The notes under the pieces: generated by a model
The model's input: only the letters and a program-made list of their open reading frames with translations
Told to the model about the DNA's origin: nothing
Databases searched by the model: none
Assembly (NCBI GenBank): GCA_023634235.1
Contig: JAMKCF010000013.1
Span: 5,183,827 to 5,247,826 of the forward strand
Origin: Pisaster brevispinus
Lineage: Eukaryota > Echinodermata > Asteroidea > Forcipulatida > Asteriidae
Length of the DNA: 64,000 nt
Reading direction: 5' to 3'
Program-made: the position numbers and the translations under genes
Shown: positions 34,778 to 46,900 of the stretch, one piece after another
Layout of the letters: the number at the start of each line of letters is the position of its first letter
Position numbering within the stretch: position 1 is the first letter of the stretch

Positions 34778-34922
34778 ATGGGATTTTTAGGACGCTAGGT
34801 GGCAGCAGACTTACCAGGTAAATACATTGTTCTCGGTAATGTGCACATGCTCAGAACTGCATAAACAATGGAAATTTACCTGGTATTTCTGCTGCCACCA
34901 ATAGCGTTCCAAAGTCTCCAAA
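34778..34922. repeat. CTCF-core-like MITE, copy 3
   Basis: The left GACGCTAGGTGGCAGCAGAC and the right GCTGCCACCAATAGCGTTCC are inverted copies around a roughly 90-base centre. Confidence 0.85.
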
Positions 34923-35061
34923 TGGGCAGAAAAATGCTTTTGTCGAAGAAAAAGAAGAATAGTTGCTGTGGAAACTTCGTGTGACCGTGAAGTCCAGTTG
35001 GGTAAAAAAAAAGTGAATATCTTTTTGTTCTCTTTATTGCCCAGATGGCTGCCCATCAATT

Positions 35062-35188
35062 TAAGACTTTGAAACGCAAGGTGGCAGCAGACTTACCAGG
35101 TAAATTTACGTAGTTCTGAACATGCGCAAATTTCCAAGAACAATGGATCTAACCGGAAAGTCTGCTGCCACCTAGCGTCCACAAAAGT
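35062..35188. repeat. CTCF-core-like MITE, copy 4
   Basis: The left ACGCAAGGTGGCAGCAGACT and the right GTCTGCTGCCACCTAGCGTC are inverted copies. It lies 140 bases from copy 3 in the same orientation. Confidence 0.85.
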
Positions 35189-36430
35189 ACAACTACGGCA
35201 ATAAAGCCAGCACGAGAGCTATCCAACCACAATGAGAGTCTACACATTTCATAGGCAGCAATACCAGCACATTACAAGGTAATCACACTTTGTAATTTAC
35301 CAATTTATCCTTACCAATTCATTCACCCAATTCCAACTGATCTGAAGTCATCACCCACGATAAATATAGACCTTATGCAAATGACGTCATTTGAGTAGGG
35401 CGCCCTCATACAGAGGTCAAAAGTAGGGAGACTGGTCCCCTGCCTTTATCCACAAGGATAAAGATAAAGACAGGCCCAATGATTTTATTGGATTCAATTA
35501 TTTCATTAGATACACGTGCTGTGACGGAAGCTTTCCATACCTGTTATGATTTGGCGAGGTTACGAGGTGATGTAGTTTGTCAGGTTGCACTTTCGATCGT
35601 CTGCTGCATGCAGCTTGTGCATATGTTGAGTACATCATGTTGTAGTGTTGTTTTATTCACTATGTAATATGAACATGTACGTGTGAATTGACTGCGATGT
35701 CTCCGTGTGAAAAAAATGCATGGTCAAAGATGCATCTACCAACGTACGGTCTGGCTGGTATCTGGCGTTATTCACGAGCCGCGAAGTGTGACGTCAGATG
35801 TTCGGTCTAAAAATTAGGTTGTTCATTGGTCAATCCCGTTCACCGTGCTTACGAATCTGAGCGTTTTAAATGTTTCATCATCAGAGCTCAAATATGGCGG
35901 TTGTATGACGTCATGCATTGGGTCTTTTGGTCGCGTCATTTTAGGAGTCGGATTACCTGCATAGGTGCACCCCAAGGGAGAAACAGAGTGCTGGCCTCAT
36001 TGATATTTTGTAGGCCCTCAAAATATTCTATTAGACAGATTTGAGAGCCCAATAAAAGGTAAAGTGTAAAAATGTTGCCCAATTTTGACCTTGGGGCTGT
36101 TGACTTCAAACTTGGGGAATTTTGGTCGACATAGGCCCTGAAATAAATGGTCCTATTTGCCGAAAGGCGTGAGGCGTTTTTTAAGATTGATGCTCGGACG
36201 TTTGGAAAATTACACCTGTGAAGGGGTGTTTTTATTTGGAGGGAGAATAACTCGACGGGCCCAGAGACCCCCCCCCCTTATTAAATTGAGCAGAGGATTA
36301 AAGTTCAAGAGTCAATGGATAATTTCCCCCTTTACTGTAAAAAGCTGCGAGAATTCTAAGAATGTCTGTGTATTTTTGAATACTTGGCCTTTTACACTGT
36401 ATTCTATGGGAGTTTATTTAGTGGGGTGCA
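35189..36430. other. Intergenic DNA
   Basis: A small palindrome surrounds TTTATCCACAAGGATAAAGA (35447-35466). No gene recognised. Confidence 0.4.
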
Positions 36431-36545
36431 CCCGGTCTTGACTCTTGTGTCCTCAAGAAAGACACTTGGCCATTATTGCTCCATCCTTCGGATGGGACTT
36501 AAAGCCACTGGTCCCGTTTGTTGTGTAATGCACACAAACGAACAC
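36431..36545 (+). repeat. Conserved SINE core, plus-strand copy
   Basis: CGGTCTTGACTCTTGTGTCC, ATTATTGCTCCATCCTTCGG and CCCGTTTGTTGTGTAATGCA form a segment repeated inverted at 59560-59660. I recall the same core from SINEs of many marine invertebrates (memory, unchecked). Confidence 0.55.
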
Positions 36546-36605
36546 AGTTACACTGATAAATCCCTTAAATGCGTTTATCCCCCTGACTATACGCAATTAG
36601 ATGAA

Positions 36606-37026
36606 GGGCCAATAGATGGTACCACACTATCAAAGGTTAATTAAAAAAATATTTTCTGTGCATTTCCTAACAATTTGTACATCTTAAGTGACCTCTTTAC
36701 ATGCCCAGCCATTGTCTAGAATTATTTCAGTACTTAAGTTACCCAATAATTAATTTTTACCCCTAATTAGCTAAAATCTAATTATCCAAGCAATGCCCCC
36801 AACTTTACCCCGACGAGCGAGAGGGCCACTATTTACTACCACACAATCCAATATATTTTTTTGAAAAATTCCTGTAACAAAAAATATATTCTCTGGGGTC
36901 TGCCCCCCCTCCACTTATATATGTGTAATGGTCCATTCTAGGATATCAATGAATTGGATTCCCCCAGGTCATTACATTTTGGAGATATGGCTTAATTAAT
37001 AATTGTGTGGTACCATTAATTGGCCC
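36606..37026. repeat. 421-bp element with about 35-bp inverted ends
   Basis: The left GGGCCAATAGATGGTACCAC is mirrored by the right GTGGTACCATTAATTGGCCC. The arms continue inward through TTAATTAA. Non-coding. Confidence 0.8.
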
Positions 37027-37107
37027 TTTCCCTCCTTTAAGTGTTTTAAATAAGGTGCTACAGAAATCGGTCTTATACATTAAAACAAGTCTATGGAAAA
37101 AGAAGGG

Positions 37108-37524
37108 TAATAATTTGGTAATGACCGCAAAAAAATAAATACATATCCGAAAACTTACTTATAATAAAAATCGGTAGTAAGCACCCTGTGAAATAATTTT
37201 AAGTGAAGTGCGCCCGTCGATTAGAAATTAAAAGTATGTCGATAATTTGAATCCCCGAAGAACGCCATAAGCGAATTTTTGAGATTCAAATTTCCGTGGT
37301 TTCCTATGGTGTATGCTTCACCAGCGATGCAGTTGGTATTCGCTATCACGTGGATGGATTCGAAGACCTCAATGAAAATACTATAACAGTTTTTCCCTGT
37401 TTTCTCAAGAAATAGGCACTGTATTCAGCTGAAACTTTCACAGGTGACTTTTATTGTACCAGTCTTGATAATTTGACTGTAAATCACCACAACGTTGACA
37501 AAAAAAACGACACGATGACTTAAC
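37108..37524 (-). repeat. GGTAGGGTCAT element, inverted copy
   Basis: Read on the minus strand it has the same segment order as 38126-38563: CACCTGTGAAAGTTTCAGCT, GCGAATACCAACTGCATCGC and GACGGGCGCACTTCACTT. Both ends are decayed. Confidence 0.7.
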
Positions 37525-37890
37525 CTTTAAACAGCGACAATGATCTCAACTTGGATTGTTTATCTTATCGCTCCTGACCACGGCACTTTGAGACGTGAAA
37601 TTTAGAACGGGCTTTATTGGTGACGTTGAACCTATCTTGCACTTCAACGTGTCATTATAAGAAACTTTGAAAGGCTTTATGTGATTTATTGAATTACCCT
37701 GATGTGGGGGCCCTGGCAGATATAATTAAATGACATGATACCGATCGAATTTGCTCACATCGTGTCAATGAAAAAGTGATTTCTTAGAAGGCATAAAAAA
37801 GTCCAAAGGAATGGGCAAATTATGAAAGAACAAAACATGGCTGATCCCAATATGCTGCAACATTTACCTGGTGTTTTGTTTCTAGTCAAG

Positions 37891-38070
37891 AGGCTCAATG
37901 TCACAGAGCTGCTTAAGTATACACAAAAGTATGCTTACTTGAAAGAAGGAAACCAACCAAAATATCACAACCACATGTACCATCTGTGACTGGTATCCTG
38001 GCTATTGTCGCTCAGCAGAAAATTGTTAAGCGTCGTTTTCTGCTTGAGCGGCTCTATGAAATTGGACGCT
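37891..38070. repeat. R1 foldback, degraded
   Basis: Starts AGGCTCAATGTCACAGAGCT and ends GCGGCTCTATGAAATTGG. It lies 55 bases from the next element. Confidence 0.7.
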
Positions 38071-38125
38071 GTTTGGGCAGTCGTAATAAAATCAATGGCT
38101 CCTCAAAAGTGACTTGCACTTTAAC

Positions 38126-38563
38126 GGTAGGGTCATCGTTTGCTTTTTTTGTCAACGTAGTGCTGATTTACCGGCAAAATTATCAAGAAAGATGCAATAA
38201 AGGTCACCTGCGAAGGTTTCAGCTGAACACAAAATCTACTGGTTAAAATAATGTCACGGTATTTTCATTAAGAACGTCGAAGCCATCCTCGTTCAGGGAT
38301 TTGACAGCGGGTACCAGCAGCATCTCTGGCCGCAGCATTCACAAATAGACACCACGGAAATTTGAATCTCCAAAGATCGCCCTTAGGCAATCTTTGGAGA
38401 TTAACAATTTACGAAATTCTTTTATTGGTTGCTAATCAACGGGGGGCACTTCAGACGAAATAAATTCGCAGGAGTCTAACTATACTTTTACAATCTTTAT
38501 AACAAGGCATTTTGATAAAACATGTTCGGGGTCATTTATTAAATACCAAAGTATGACCCTACC
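38126..38563 (+). repeat. GGTAGGGTCAT element, best full copy
   Basis: The left end GGTAGGGTCAT is exactly mirrored by ATGACCCTACC at the right. An internal hairpin (AATCTCCAAAGATCGCC with GGCAATCTTTGGAGATT, 38370-38403) lies about two-thirds along. 438 bp, non-coding. Copies: 4578, 8561, 37108, 43665 and 51465. Confidence 0.85.
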
Positions 38564-38767
38564 TATAAATTCGAAGGTCTGAAAAGTTGGTCCAAATAAA
38601 AAAAAACCCCAAAACCCCCCAAAACCACCAAAAACCATGTTCTGATCCTATGTTTCTTTCCAGCTCAAAATGTGCTTAGCTGTTGGTATTATAAGTACTT
38701 TTTTGTAAAATGTCTCTTAAATATGAACAATGTAATATCTTGCCTTCCAGGAATGCCCTTGAATGCG

Positions 38768-39051
38768 CGGTCAGGTTGGTGTAGTGGTATCTTGCCTTGC
38801 CTTTCACCTCTGGGACCCCGGTTCAAATCCCACCGGGGGCACTATGTGGATTGGGTTTTCAGTCCCTGCCTGATTGCGTGGGTTTTCCCTGGAATAATTC
38901 TCTGGGGTTTTCCTCCCACATCTAAAACTGAAACTTCCTTCATTGTCTTCTCTCCATTGGGTTCTTGGCTAGTACAGTGATTTAGTTCGCTTTTCTGAGA
39001 GTCCTTGGCTTCACAACCAGAATCAATAAATGAAATGAAATAAATGAAAAT
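38768..39051 (+). repeat. tRNA-Glu-derived SINE, best copy
   Basis: The head has A box TTGGTGTAGTGGTA, anticodon loop CTTTCAC (TTC, Glu) and B box GGTTCAAATCCC. The body is followed by a simple tail of ATGAAATGAAATAAATGAAA type. Other copies: 19480-19752 and 60030-60290, both inverted. Confidence 0.88.
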
Positions 39052-39221
39052 GCACAATCTCACCCTGTCTTTTTTGTTGGGGGGGGGGGAAGTACAAGGT
39101 AACATGTTCTATGTGATTTAGTTGCGAAAGGGAAACCCCACGTGATGGGATGGGGCGGGAGTGCGAAAACAATAATCAGGTAGGGACTGAACAATCTACA
39201 TACGAATGCTTTTCAAATATG

Positions 39222-39272
39222 CCCTGATATGATGATGGCTAGAGCACACTCCAGTTGAAACGTCGAGAACAA
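39222..39272 (+). repeat. Penelope-like end with degenerate hammerhead core
   Basis: TGATGA, a stem GGCTAGAG/CTCCAGTT with two wobbles and one mismatch, then GAAACGTCGAG. The order matches hammerhead ribozymes of Penelope-like elements, but the first core base is A instead of C. Confidence 0.4.
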
Positions 39273-40648
39273 ACACTGCTTTTCCGACGGAGCCTCACCT
39301 ACTTCTTTGTAGAGATTATACACGTGGTGTAGGCCTACACGAAATATTTATCTCAATATCTGTTTCTAACATGCAAAGCGTCACATTTTACAAACATCAC
39401 ACGTACTGCTAAGTCACTCGATGTTTCTTCACATAAACAGGTTGTTTTGTGAGTGAAAAAAGAAAAGAAAAAAGGTTTCTGTCTTAAACAAAAAAACACA
39501 ACTATACTAATAAATAACTGTACGTGAGAAAAATTCCCTATCCACGCAAGCCGATAATCACGTATTTCTTCACTCCGAACATACAACATGTCACCACAAA
39601 GTTGACATCTTTATTTCAATTCACACATAACTGTCATACTCAATCCAGAGATAAATATATAAACGAAAAGGCCTGCGTTTCACTTTTGGTTGTCAGAGAA
39701 ACCAATTTCAAGGTAATTTAACTTCTGATCCAGCGATCGCTTCCCAACTGTAGTTTTTCCTTTTGACACCCAGTACTATAAATAACGGCCCATCTAATGA
39801 GGACTATCGGCCACTCCCCTCGGCTATTTTTCTCGACTCGGCAACAAAATATTTAAAGAAAAATGTGCACGTCAAGATCCATCACGGGGAAGTTGTGCAG
39901 TCAGAGGTGGCGTAATTTCTGCGAGCGAAATGCAGCCCGGTTATATTCAGTCTGACATGCCTGACAGTTACTACCCTTTTAGGGTTTGTTTCTGGTATAC
40001 AATAGTCGATTATATTATAGTTTAATGCGTGTTCAATGTAAACACCTGAACTGCGTTCATTGTGCAGACATTACTACGGTGCTATTGTACCCGACATGCG
40101 TCCAAACGACCCCCGTGGATACCTCTTTTGAATTCTGCACACACCGATACCTGGATACAGCCAATGGTAAATTAGCGCGTGCGTGTGTGTGTGTTTAAAA
40201 AAAAAAGACTGCATGTTGCCGATTTGTTACCCAAGTCTTCGCGGCCGTCTCGCACTGCGGAGAGCTGTGGTTTTTATCCCTGCGAATGGAGCTGTTTGTC
40301 AGGCCCTTGCGTGGATAACTCCATCAAGTGAAACACGAGCAGGGCGAGTACCAGGGGGAATAATTCATCGAGTGTTCCCTCTTTTATTTAGCATATCCCG
40401 AAGGGCATTGGCACCAGCGACCGGGGGAAAAACGTGACATTTTAGATCCGTTAAACTAAAGACGCGCCAATCTAGCTGGCGACAGATCATCGTACACAGG
40501 TATCTTTCTGATTTACAAAAGAGACACCGAGGTGGAGACAGAGACAGAGAGCCAACTCCGGTCGATCTGTCACGTGGATGAAACGTCGCGGTCAAACCAA
40601 ACGGATCTTCCCAAACATTACTGGATCATCGGTGATCAACTTATAGCG
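39273..40648. other. 5' flank of the second P4HTM-like gene
   Basis: No coding region is recognised. The stretch just upstream of 40648 should contain the promoter of the second gene. Confidence 0.4.
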
Positions 40649-40655
40649 TATATAT
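40649..40655 (+). promoter_or_regulatory. TATA box of the second P4HTM-like gene
   Basis: TATATAT within GCGTATATATCC lies about 140 bases upstream of the chosen ATG. A start site about 30 bases downstream, near 40680, would leave a 5' UTR of about 110 bases and places position 40697 too close to be a start codon. Confidence 0.5.
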
Positions 40656-40792
40656 CCTGGAACTTTAGAGAGGATAGGACAGTGCACTGAGTTTGTTTGG
40701 AGGAGGATGACTTCGTGACGACGGCTGAACGGTTGAAAACCCCCCTTTGCAATCTCCACATAGATCTCTGGATTACCTTATTGACGGGCAGG

Positions 40793-40939
40793 ATGGAATT
40801 GAAACTCTCTATTATAATACCATCGAGAAAAGTGTGCCGAATGTTGGCGCTTTTTATCCTGATGTCTGTCGTGCACCGCGTGCAACCAAACGACGTCGTT
40901 CAGGAGAATTTGAAGCTATACCAGCTGGACCCCGTTGCG
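40793..40939 (+). CDS. Second P4HTM-like gene, exon 1
   Basis: 49 codons from the ATG at 40793, phase 0 exit, donor GTAAGC. Encodes a signal peptide or signal anchor. Reading further upstream in frame is possible only from a TTG (40697), which is rejected as a start. Confidence 0.7.
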
Positions 40940-43900
40940 GTAAGCACGCTATGTCTAGTTTCATTTATTACATTTGTGTGTTATTACTCTTCTTTAAAGT
41001 GGTGTGTTTTAAAATGTTGTGGCCCCCATTGGGGCTTTGCTACAACATTTATAAACTTCAAGCAAAAACTGCATGACAGAGCATTTTCATAGAGGCCAAT
41101 CAAACTAAACAACAAAGGTGACAATAACACATTCAGTCTATTAATAGCAGACAAGTTCCATCTATAAATTGAAGTGGAAAGACCGACCGGTCGGGAGAAA
41201 GAACAGACGTTTCTTTCAGCATCTTGACCGGTAATTATTACCGGTGATGCGGCCCGTTTAAATTGGTCAGAAAACGGAGTGTAGGCCTTAAATACACACT
41301 TCAAGCAGGGAGAAATTTCGACGAATCTGGAACGAGAGAGACGGTCAAAATGCAAAACCCTTACAGTGGCGAAAAACCACTTTGTCCACACTCTCGGCAA
41401 AGATGAGTTTCTGGGAATATGGAACAGATAGACAAAAACAAGTTCAAGACGCTCACATATTATGAATAAACTAGCACTTGAGTTCTAGAAGGCTTTAAAA
41501 CAGAAACAAGGGGGAAAAACTAAAATGTGATAGGCCTCCATGAAGCAAAACGAGAAAATGATTGGAATCGGGAGTTCATTGAGAACTGTCAGGCATGATT
41601 TTCTTCCTACTTTAGTCTGATTTTCGATTGTTTGCCCATGGGAAAAAAAATCAGAAAAACTGTGAATAAATGGCTTGAAAAGTATATTAAAACCGTAACC
41701 AACCTGTACTTGTAGGTCAGCCCTTGTACTCAAATAAATGTTCGTACTTTCTTCCGAGGGGCCAAATATCGTGCAATATTTTTAAAAGGTCAGTTTGCCC
41801 CTCAGGCTCACCTATAGAAAATATTAGTTGCTAATTAGGAATTGTGAATAAAGGTACAGGGGAAGATACAACAAATCTTTAAAAAAAAATGATTGACAGG
41901 AGCACCATATGCCCACTTCCAGCAAAGAAGAATTTCTAATGAGATGAATTAATATTATTATCATACACTTCTGGTGTAATGAAACCAAGGATGCCTCATA
42001 CGTGAACTTAATCACTGTAGCTCTAAAAGCCCGAGGAAACCTGTCAAGAAGGATGCTGTGATATGCGAACCAGAAACGTCGGGGTTAACCCCTCTGCTCC
42101 ACGACACTGTAAAGGTTCTGGGTTCCTTTACGTTTACTACAAATTAAGCTCGAATGGAGAGACAAAATCATACACAAATCAAGACGCCATCAAGGATGAC
42201 AAGTGTAAATCATTTACAACGGGGGGGGGGGATCTCTATGTGAGAGGAATGTGTGGGCAAGATCAATTTTTTAGGAATTGCATGGGCGTATGGAGACTGT
42301 TTGGTTAAGGGGGACGGGAGTTGATGTGCCCGAAATTTTACACGGATAAAAACACCAATTTCTAATACCGGGTAAAAAGTCATTTTTGCTTTCTCTGTCC
42401 ATTTTCTTTGTTTTCTTGCCGTGCACAAATGTCCCCACTGTTTTTGCCCAAATTTGTTGGGGCAGTTGCCCCCTCTCACCCCGGTCGTATACGCCTTACG
42501 GTGAGGAATCGGGTGAAAAATAGGGCGAATACAAAAATGGAAATCCATTGAAACTGGATGACCACTTGTATATGATTAGCAAAAGAGATTTGTATGAGAC
42601 TGAGAGACAATAACAATCTCAAGATTTGAACAAGGGCTGTGTAGGCCTACCCACTAACTTGAATAGGAAATTTGAAACGGGAAATCTTTGAAGTAAGGGG
42701 AAAACGGCGTAAAGTTCACTTGTATTATTTTTCTTTTAGCAAACAGAGGTTTAAAAAAAGTTGAACAGAGACAAAACAAGGACATATGAATCTGTAATAC
42801 GTAGAAAATAAAACCCATTGCATAACTTTCAAAATAGCAAGTAACCCATACCAATATATTATTAATCCTAGGTTGATTATAGACTAGTGTAGAATCCCGA
42901 GTCACAAATAATGTCAAGTCAACGGGACGTGGCAGTTCCATCATATCATTCGAAAACAATAATATTAATGTTTAATATTCCTGGGCAAATTGAGAAACGC
43001 CTCCTTGGGATTCAGTACGCTAAAAACCTTGCGTGTGGATTATTTTAGATACTGCAGTCTCTGACATCTTCAAGGATTCCGCATTCGCTCCTCAGCAAAA
43101 TAGAAAATTAACGAATTCAACAAAAAAATATACAGATGGCCCAGAGGCAAAAAGGCAATTTTTAATGCAAATTGTGTCTGGTTTCTCGAGTATATTTTTT
43201 TGGCGCGAAAATGACTGCAGGCGTTACTGACAGACCCGCGGGCATTTAAAAAGGTTTTGTGTTGCCCTTATCTAATTGAAGTTATATAGGACTTCTGATC
43301 TTTTAAAGAGTACGTTTCGTTCTCTCCTTTTCCACCTTTAGTTTGAAGGGGGTGGGGTAGAAAGGTTTGTGCTGTTTTGAAACGTGCAGGAGGGAGTAGG
43401 GTAGTTTTGAATTTCCAAAAAGGCACAATGCGGGAAAGATGAGGGTTACTTATGGTTCCCCACTTGCTCGCCTTGCACTTGAGTCTGATTCAGAGTAGTG
43501 CTCACTCGGTTGGATGGAAATAAAAAGGGCCAGGCGCCACTTATGGATGCAAGTCCAGAATAATTTTCTAATGTTTTATGCTCAGATATATATATATATA
43601 TATATATATATGGTGTATGAGTTTTAGATACTGATTGATACATGTGATTGTGGGAGTGTGAAATGTAGGGTCATAGATTTTTTATTTTATAATTTTTTTG
43701 GTCAAAGCAGTGCTGATTTATTGTCTAGATTGTCAGTAAAGATATAATAAAAGTAACATGCGAATGTTTCAGCTGAGTACAGTGTCTACTTGTTGAGAAA
43801 ACAGCAACCAACCAAAAAAACTGTCACGGTAGTTCATCAAGAACGTCGAACCCGACCACGTTTAGCGATGTTTCAGTGGGGTACCAACCGCATCTCCGTC

Positions 43901-46900
43901 TGCAGCATTCACAAACGGACACCACGGAAATTTGAAATTTATGGAGATTCAAGTTTTTGAAATACTTTTATTGATTTCTCAAGATGCTTACCGACATTAC
44001 CATCTTTATAACAAGTGAGCTTTCGGATATAGAACTTACACAATTTGATTCTTTCGGGGTTTTTACCAAAGCATGACCTGACCATTAAATCGACAAATCT
44101 ACATCTTTCCAGAACAGATTTCCCTTTGTCATTTTAAGTTGTTTTTCTTTCTATAATATTTCATTCTCTTAGGTGGGATGGTTCTAAGGATGATTGTTGC
44201 ATTATATTTGCTAGAATTTCCGGGTTCATTTTATTTTTTGTATTTGACCTATATCTATTGCAGAGTTTTGTCTAACCCCCAAAAATTGTTGAACAGGTTT
44301 CTAATCGTTATAATAAATTCGGGAATGAAAGTTCCGGAATAAACGGTTTTTAATGTCGGATTGATTCCGGGCGGGCGGCTTGTTATAAATTCGGGAATGA
44401 AAGTTCCGGAATAAACGGTTTCTAATGTCGGATTGATTCCGGGCGGGCGGCTTGTGATGCTCCGTAGTAACTTTATTGTTAGGTCTTTTTACTTCTATAC
44501 CAAAATGTTGAAATACACTCTAAAAAATATTCCGTGTCAGAAATGTCCCAGATCCGGGTCCCGTGGAGCCTGACCCATTTTATGAGTCAGTGTGACCCGG
44601 AATCCACGTTAAATTGACCCAGAAATAGGTCATAAATGACTGAGAAACCGAGTTAAAATCTGAATCTTTAAACACTTTTCATGTAATTTTATGTGTCAGC
44701 CGGAATCCACGTCAAATTGACCCAGAAATTGATCATATGACTGAGAAACCGAGTCAAAATCTGAATCTTTAAACACTTTCCAGATCATTTTATGAGCCAG
44801 CCGGAATCCAAGTCAAAATGACCCAGAAATGGGTCATAAATGACTTAGAATCCGAGTTAAAACCCCAATCTTTAACCACTGTCCGAGTCAGGCTGACGCA
44901 GCAATGGGTCATGACCCCTGATACTCAGAATCCGGGTAAATTCTTACCCGGTAGTTTTTAGACTGTGTCTATCAATGAGAATTTATGTATATGTAGTTAT
45001 CAAATACTGATGACAAACAAACACGAAATTCGCTGAAAACGAAGAACAATTCAACAAAGTACTGCAGAGGTTATTGATATCGAGCGAGCGTGTAAATAAG
45101 TACGAAATATTTATATATTTTTTAAAACCACGACTTGACGCGTGTAAAGATCATTTCACAACCCACTGTGGTTAGTAATTTGATTAAAATCATGTTGAGA
45201 AATTATGCCAACGTAAACCGATGTTCTTCTTTAAAGGAACAGTAAACTGCAAAAACTTGGGTGTTAAAAATTTACACCATGGGTGTTGTCACATATAGGT
45301 ACTCAAGAGAGAATTAAAAATTAACACCATAGGGCGTTAAAATAACACCAATACAATTGTGTTGGCAGAAGTTAGTGTTACTTTAACATCCTATGTTGTA
45401 AGTTTTGATTCTCTGTTGGTATCTATAAATGTCACAACACCCATGGTGTCAATTTTAACACTCCAGTTTTTGTAGTGTACGTTCTCAATTCCAGGTGTAT
45501 ACAATTATATTCATTTGGCACGCCCAATAGGGTGTGGGCGGGGGCCAAAGCCTCCTGCAAGGGCCTGCCGAACTTTTTAAATTTCACATTATTTTACCTG
45601 CCATAAAGAGAAGCAATAAAACGGGGTTGGGCAACAGCTACAAGAAGGATCGTTTAGGGCATTGCCACGTGGTTGGCACACCTCAAAAAGAAGATCCTTA
45701 TTTTATAGAACTGCTAGAGCTGCTTAAGCTTTACAATTATCTGCTCAGCAAAAAATGAGCAGGAAACCAGTCACAGGCAGTCTGTGTGAAGCAGTGTCTT
45801 TTTGCTGGTAACCTCATCCTTGTTAAGCATTAATATTGTTGTGCTAACCTACTTTTTGTGAAATTGGGCCATGCTTTTGTGTACTTCGTAGTATAGCACA
45901 CTAGTGTACTTCCCCCCCCCCCTCGAAATGGGTTTGTTGTTTAGGTAGCTGAACTATGTTTTGTTTATAGTAGTTGAACTTTGAAGCAAAAATAACACCT
46001 TTAATGTGTTATTCCTTTTATGATATTGAATCTGTATGCAAATCAAGTTTCCTTGAAGATGGGGAACAGGAAGTCTCCGGTCGACACAGTTATTATTGGC
46101 CTATTTTGGCTATTGCCCTGGGAGTAAAAACAGGATTCTGAGACCAAAATATTCATTGGTTTATTATCGCTGGTAATTACACAACAATCCCAAAGGCAAA
46201 TCGAACAGTATGTTTATAAAAACCCCATTAGTGGAGTGATTCTGTATCAAGAATTTCCTAGCCGGTGTTAGAAGGTACCTGCAAAAGAGATGAGTAGTTT
46301 TTTTTTTGTTATCCTTAATTGACTTTGATTAAAACAACAAAAAAAAACACACAGAAAACCACGAAAATATAAATAATTATTTGGACTATTTTAACATCTC
46401 ACGAGACACGATTAATTTGCCCCGCTAGCCTCTGCAGTGTGACTAAAAATATAGTCTTAAGAAACTAATGAAGGGAAGGTGACACTACCGATTTTGAGAT
46501 AGGAGGGTGGGGGAAAGAAAAAGGGGGATCTGTAGCCTTCGCTCGTCCCCAGCGCCTTGCCTTAAAACCAAAGGCGCTGGGATGGGCAAACGTATCGAGC
46601 ACGCTCATTGGTTAATGCTCAGTCCCATCATGCATCACACTCACACTGCAAGCACTGCACGCATGACGTACTTCCTGAACAAGAATCTGTGCAAGCTGAT
46701 TAGCCCATCCCAGCTGACCTGGATAGGCCGCTGGGGCCGAGCGAATCTGTAGCCAACCTACAATCGTGATGTTAGGACACCTGAAGCATAATAATGAAAT
46801 AAAAACATCAAAGCAGCCGCGCGGGGGAGTGGGGGGAAACTAGAGACACGCACAAACAACATCTTTCCATTAGTGCCCGTGGTCTAATTTCATGGAGCTG

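Noticed and set aside
40697..40792. In-frame upstream extension of the second P4HTM-like gene
   Set aside because: It would start at TTG, sits about 15 bases after the start site expected from the TATA box, and is unlike P4HTM. ATG 40793 is the first good start.
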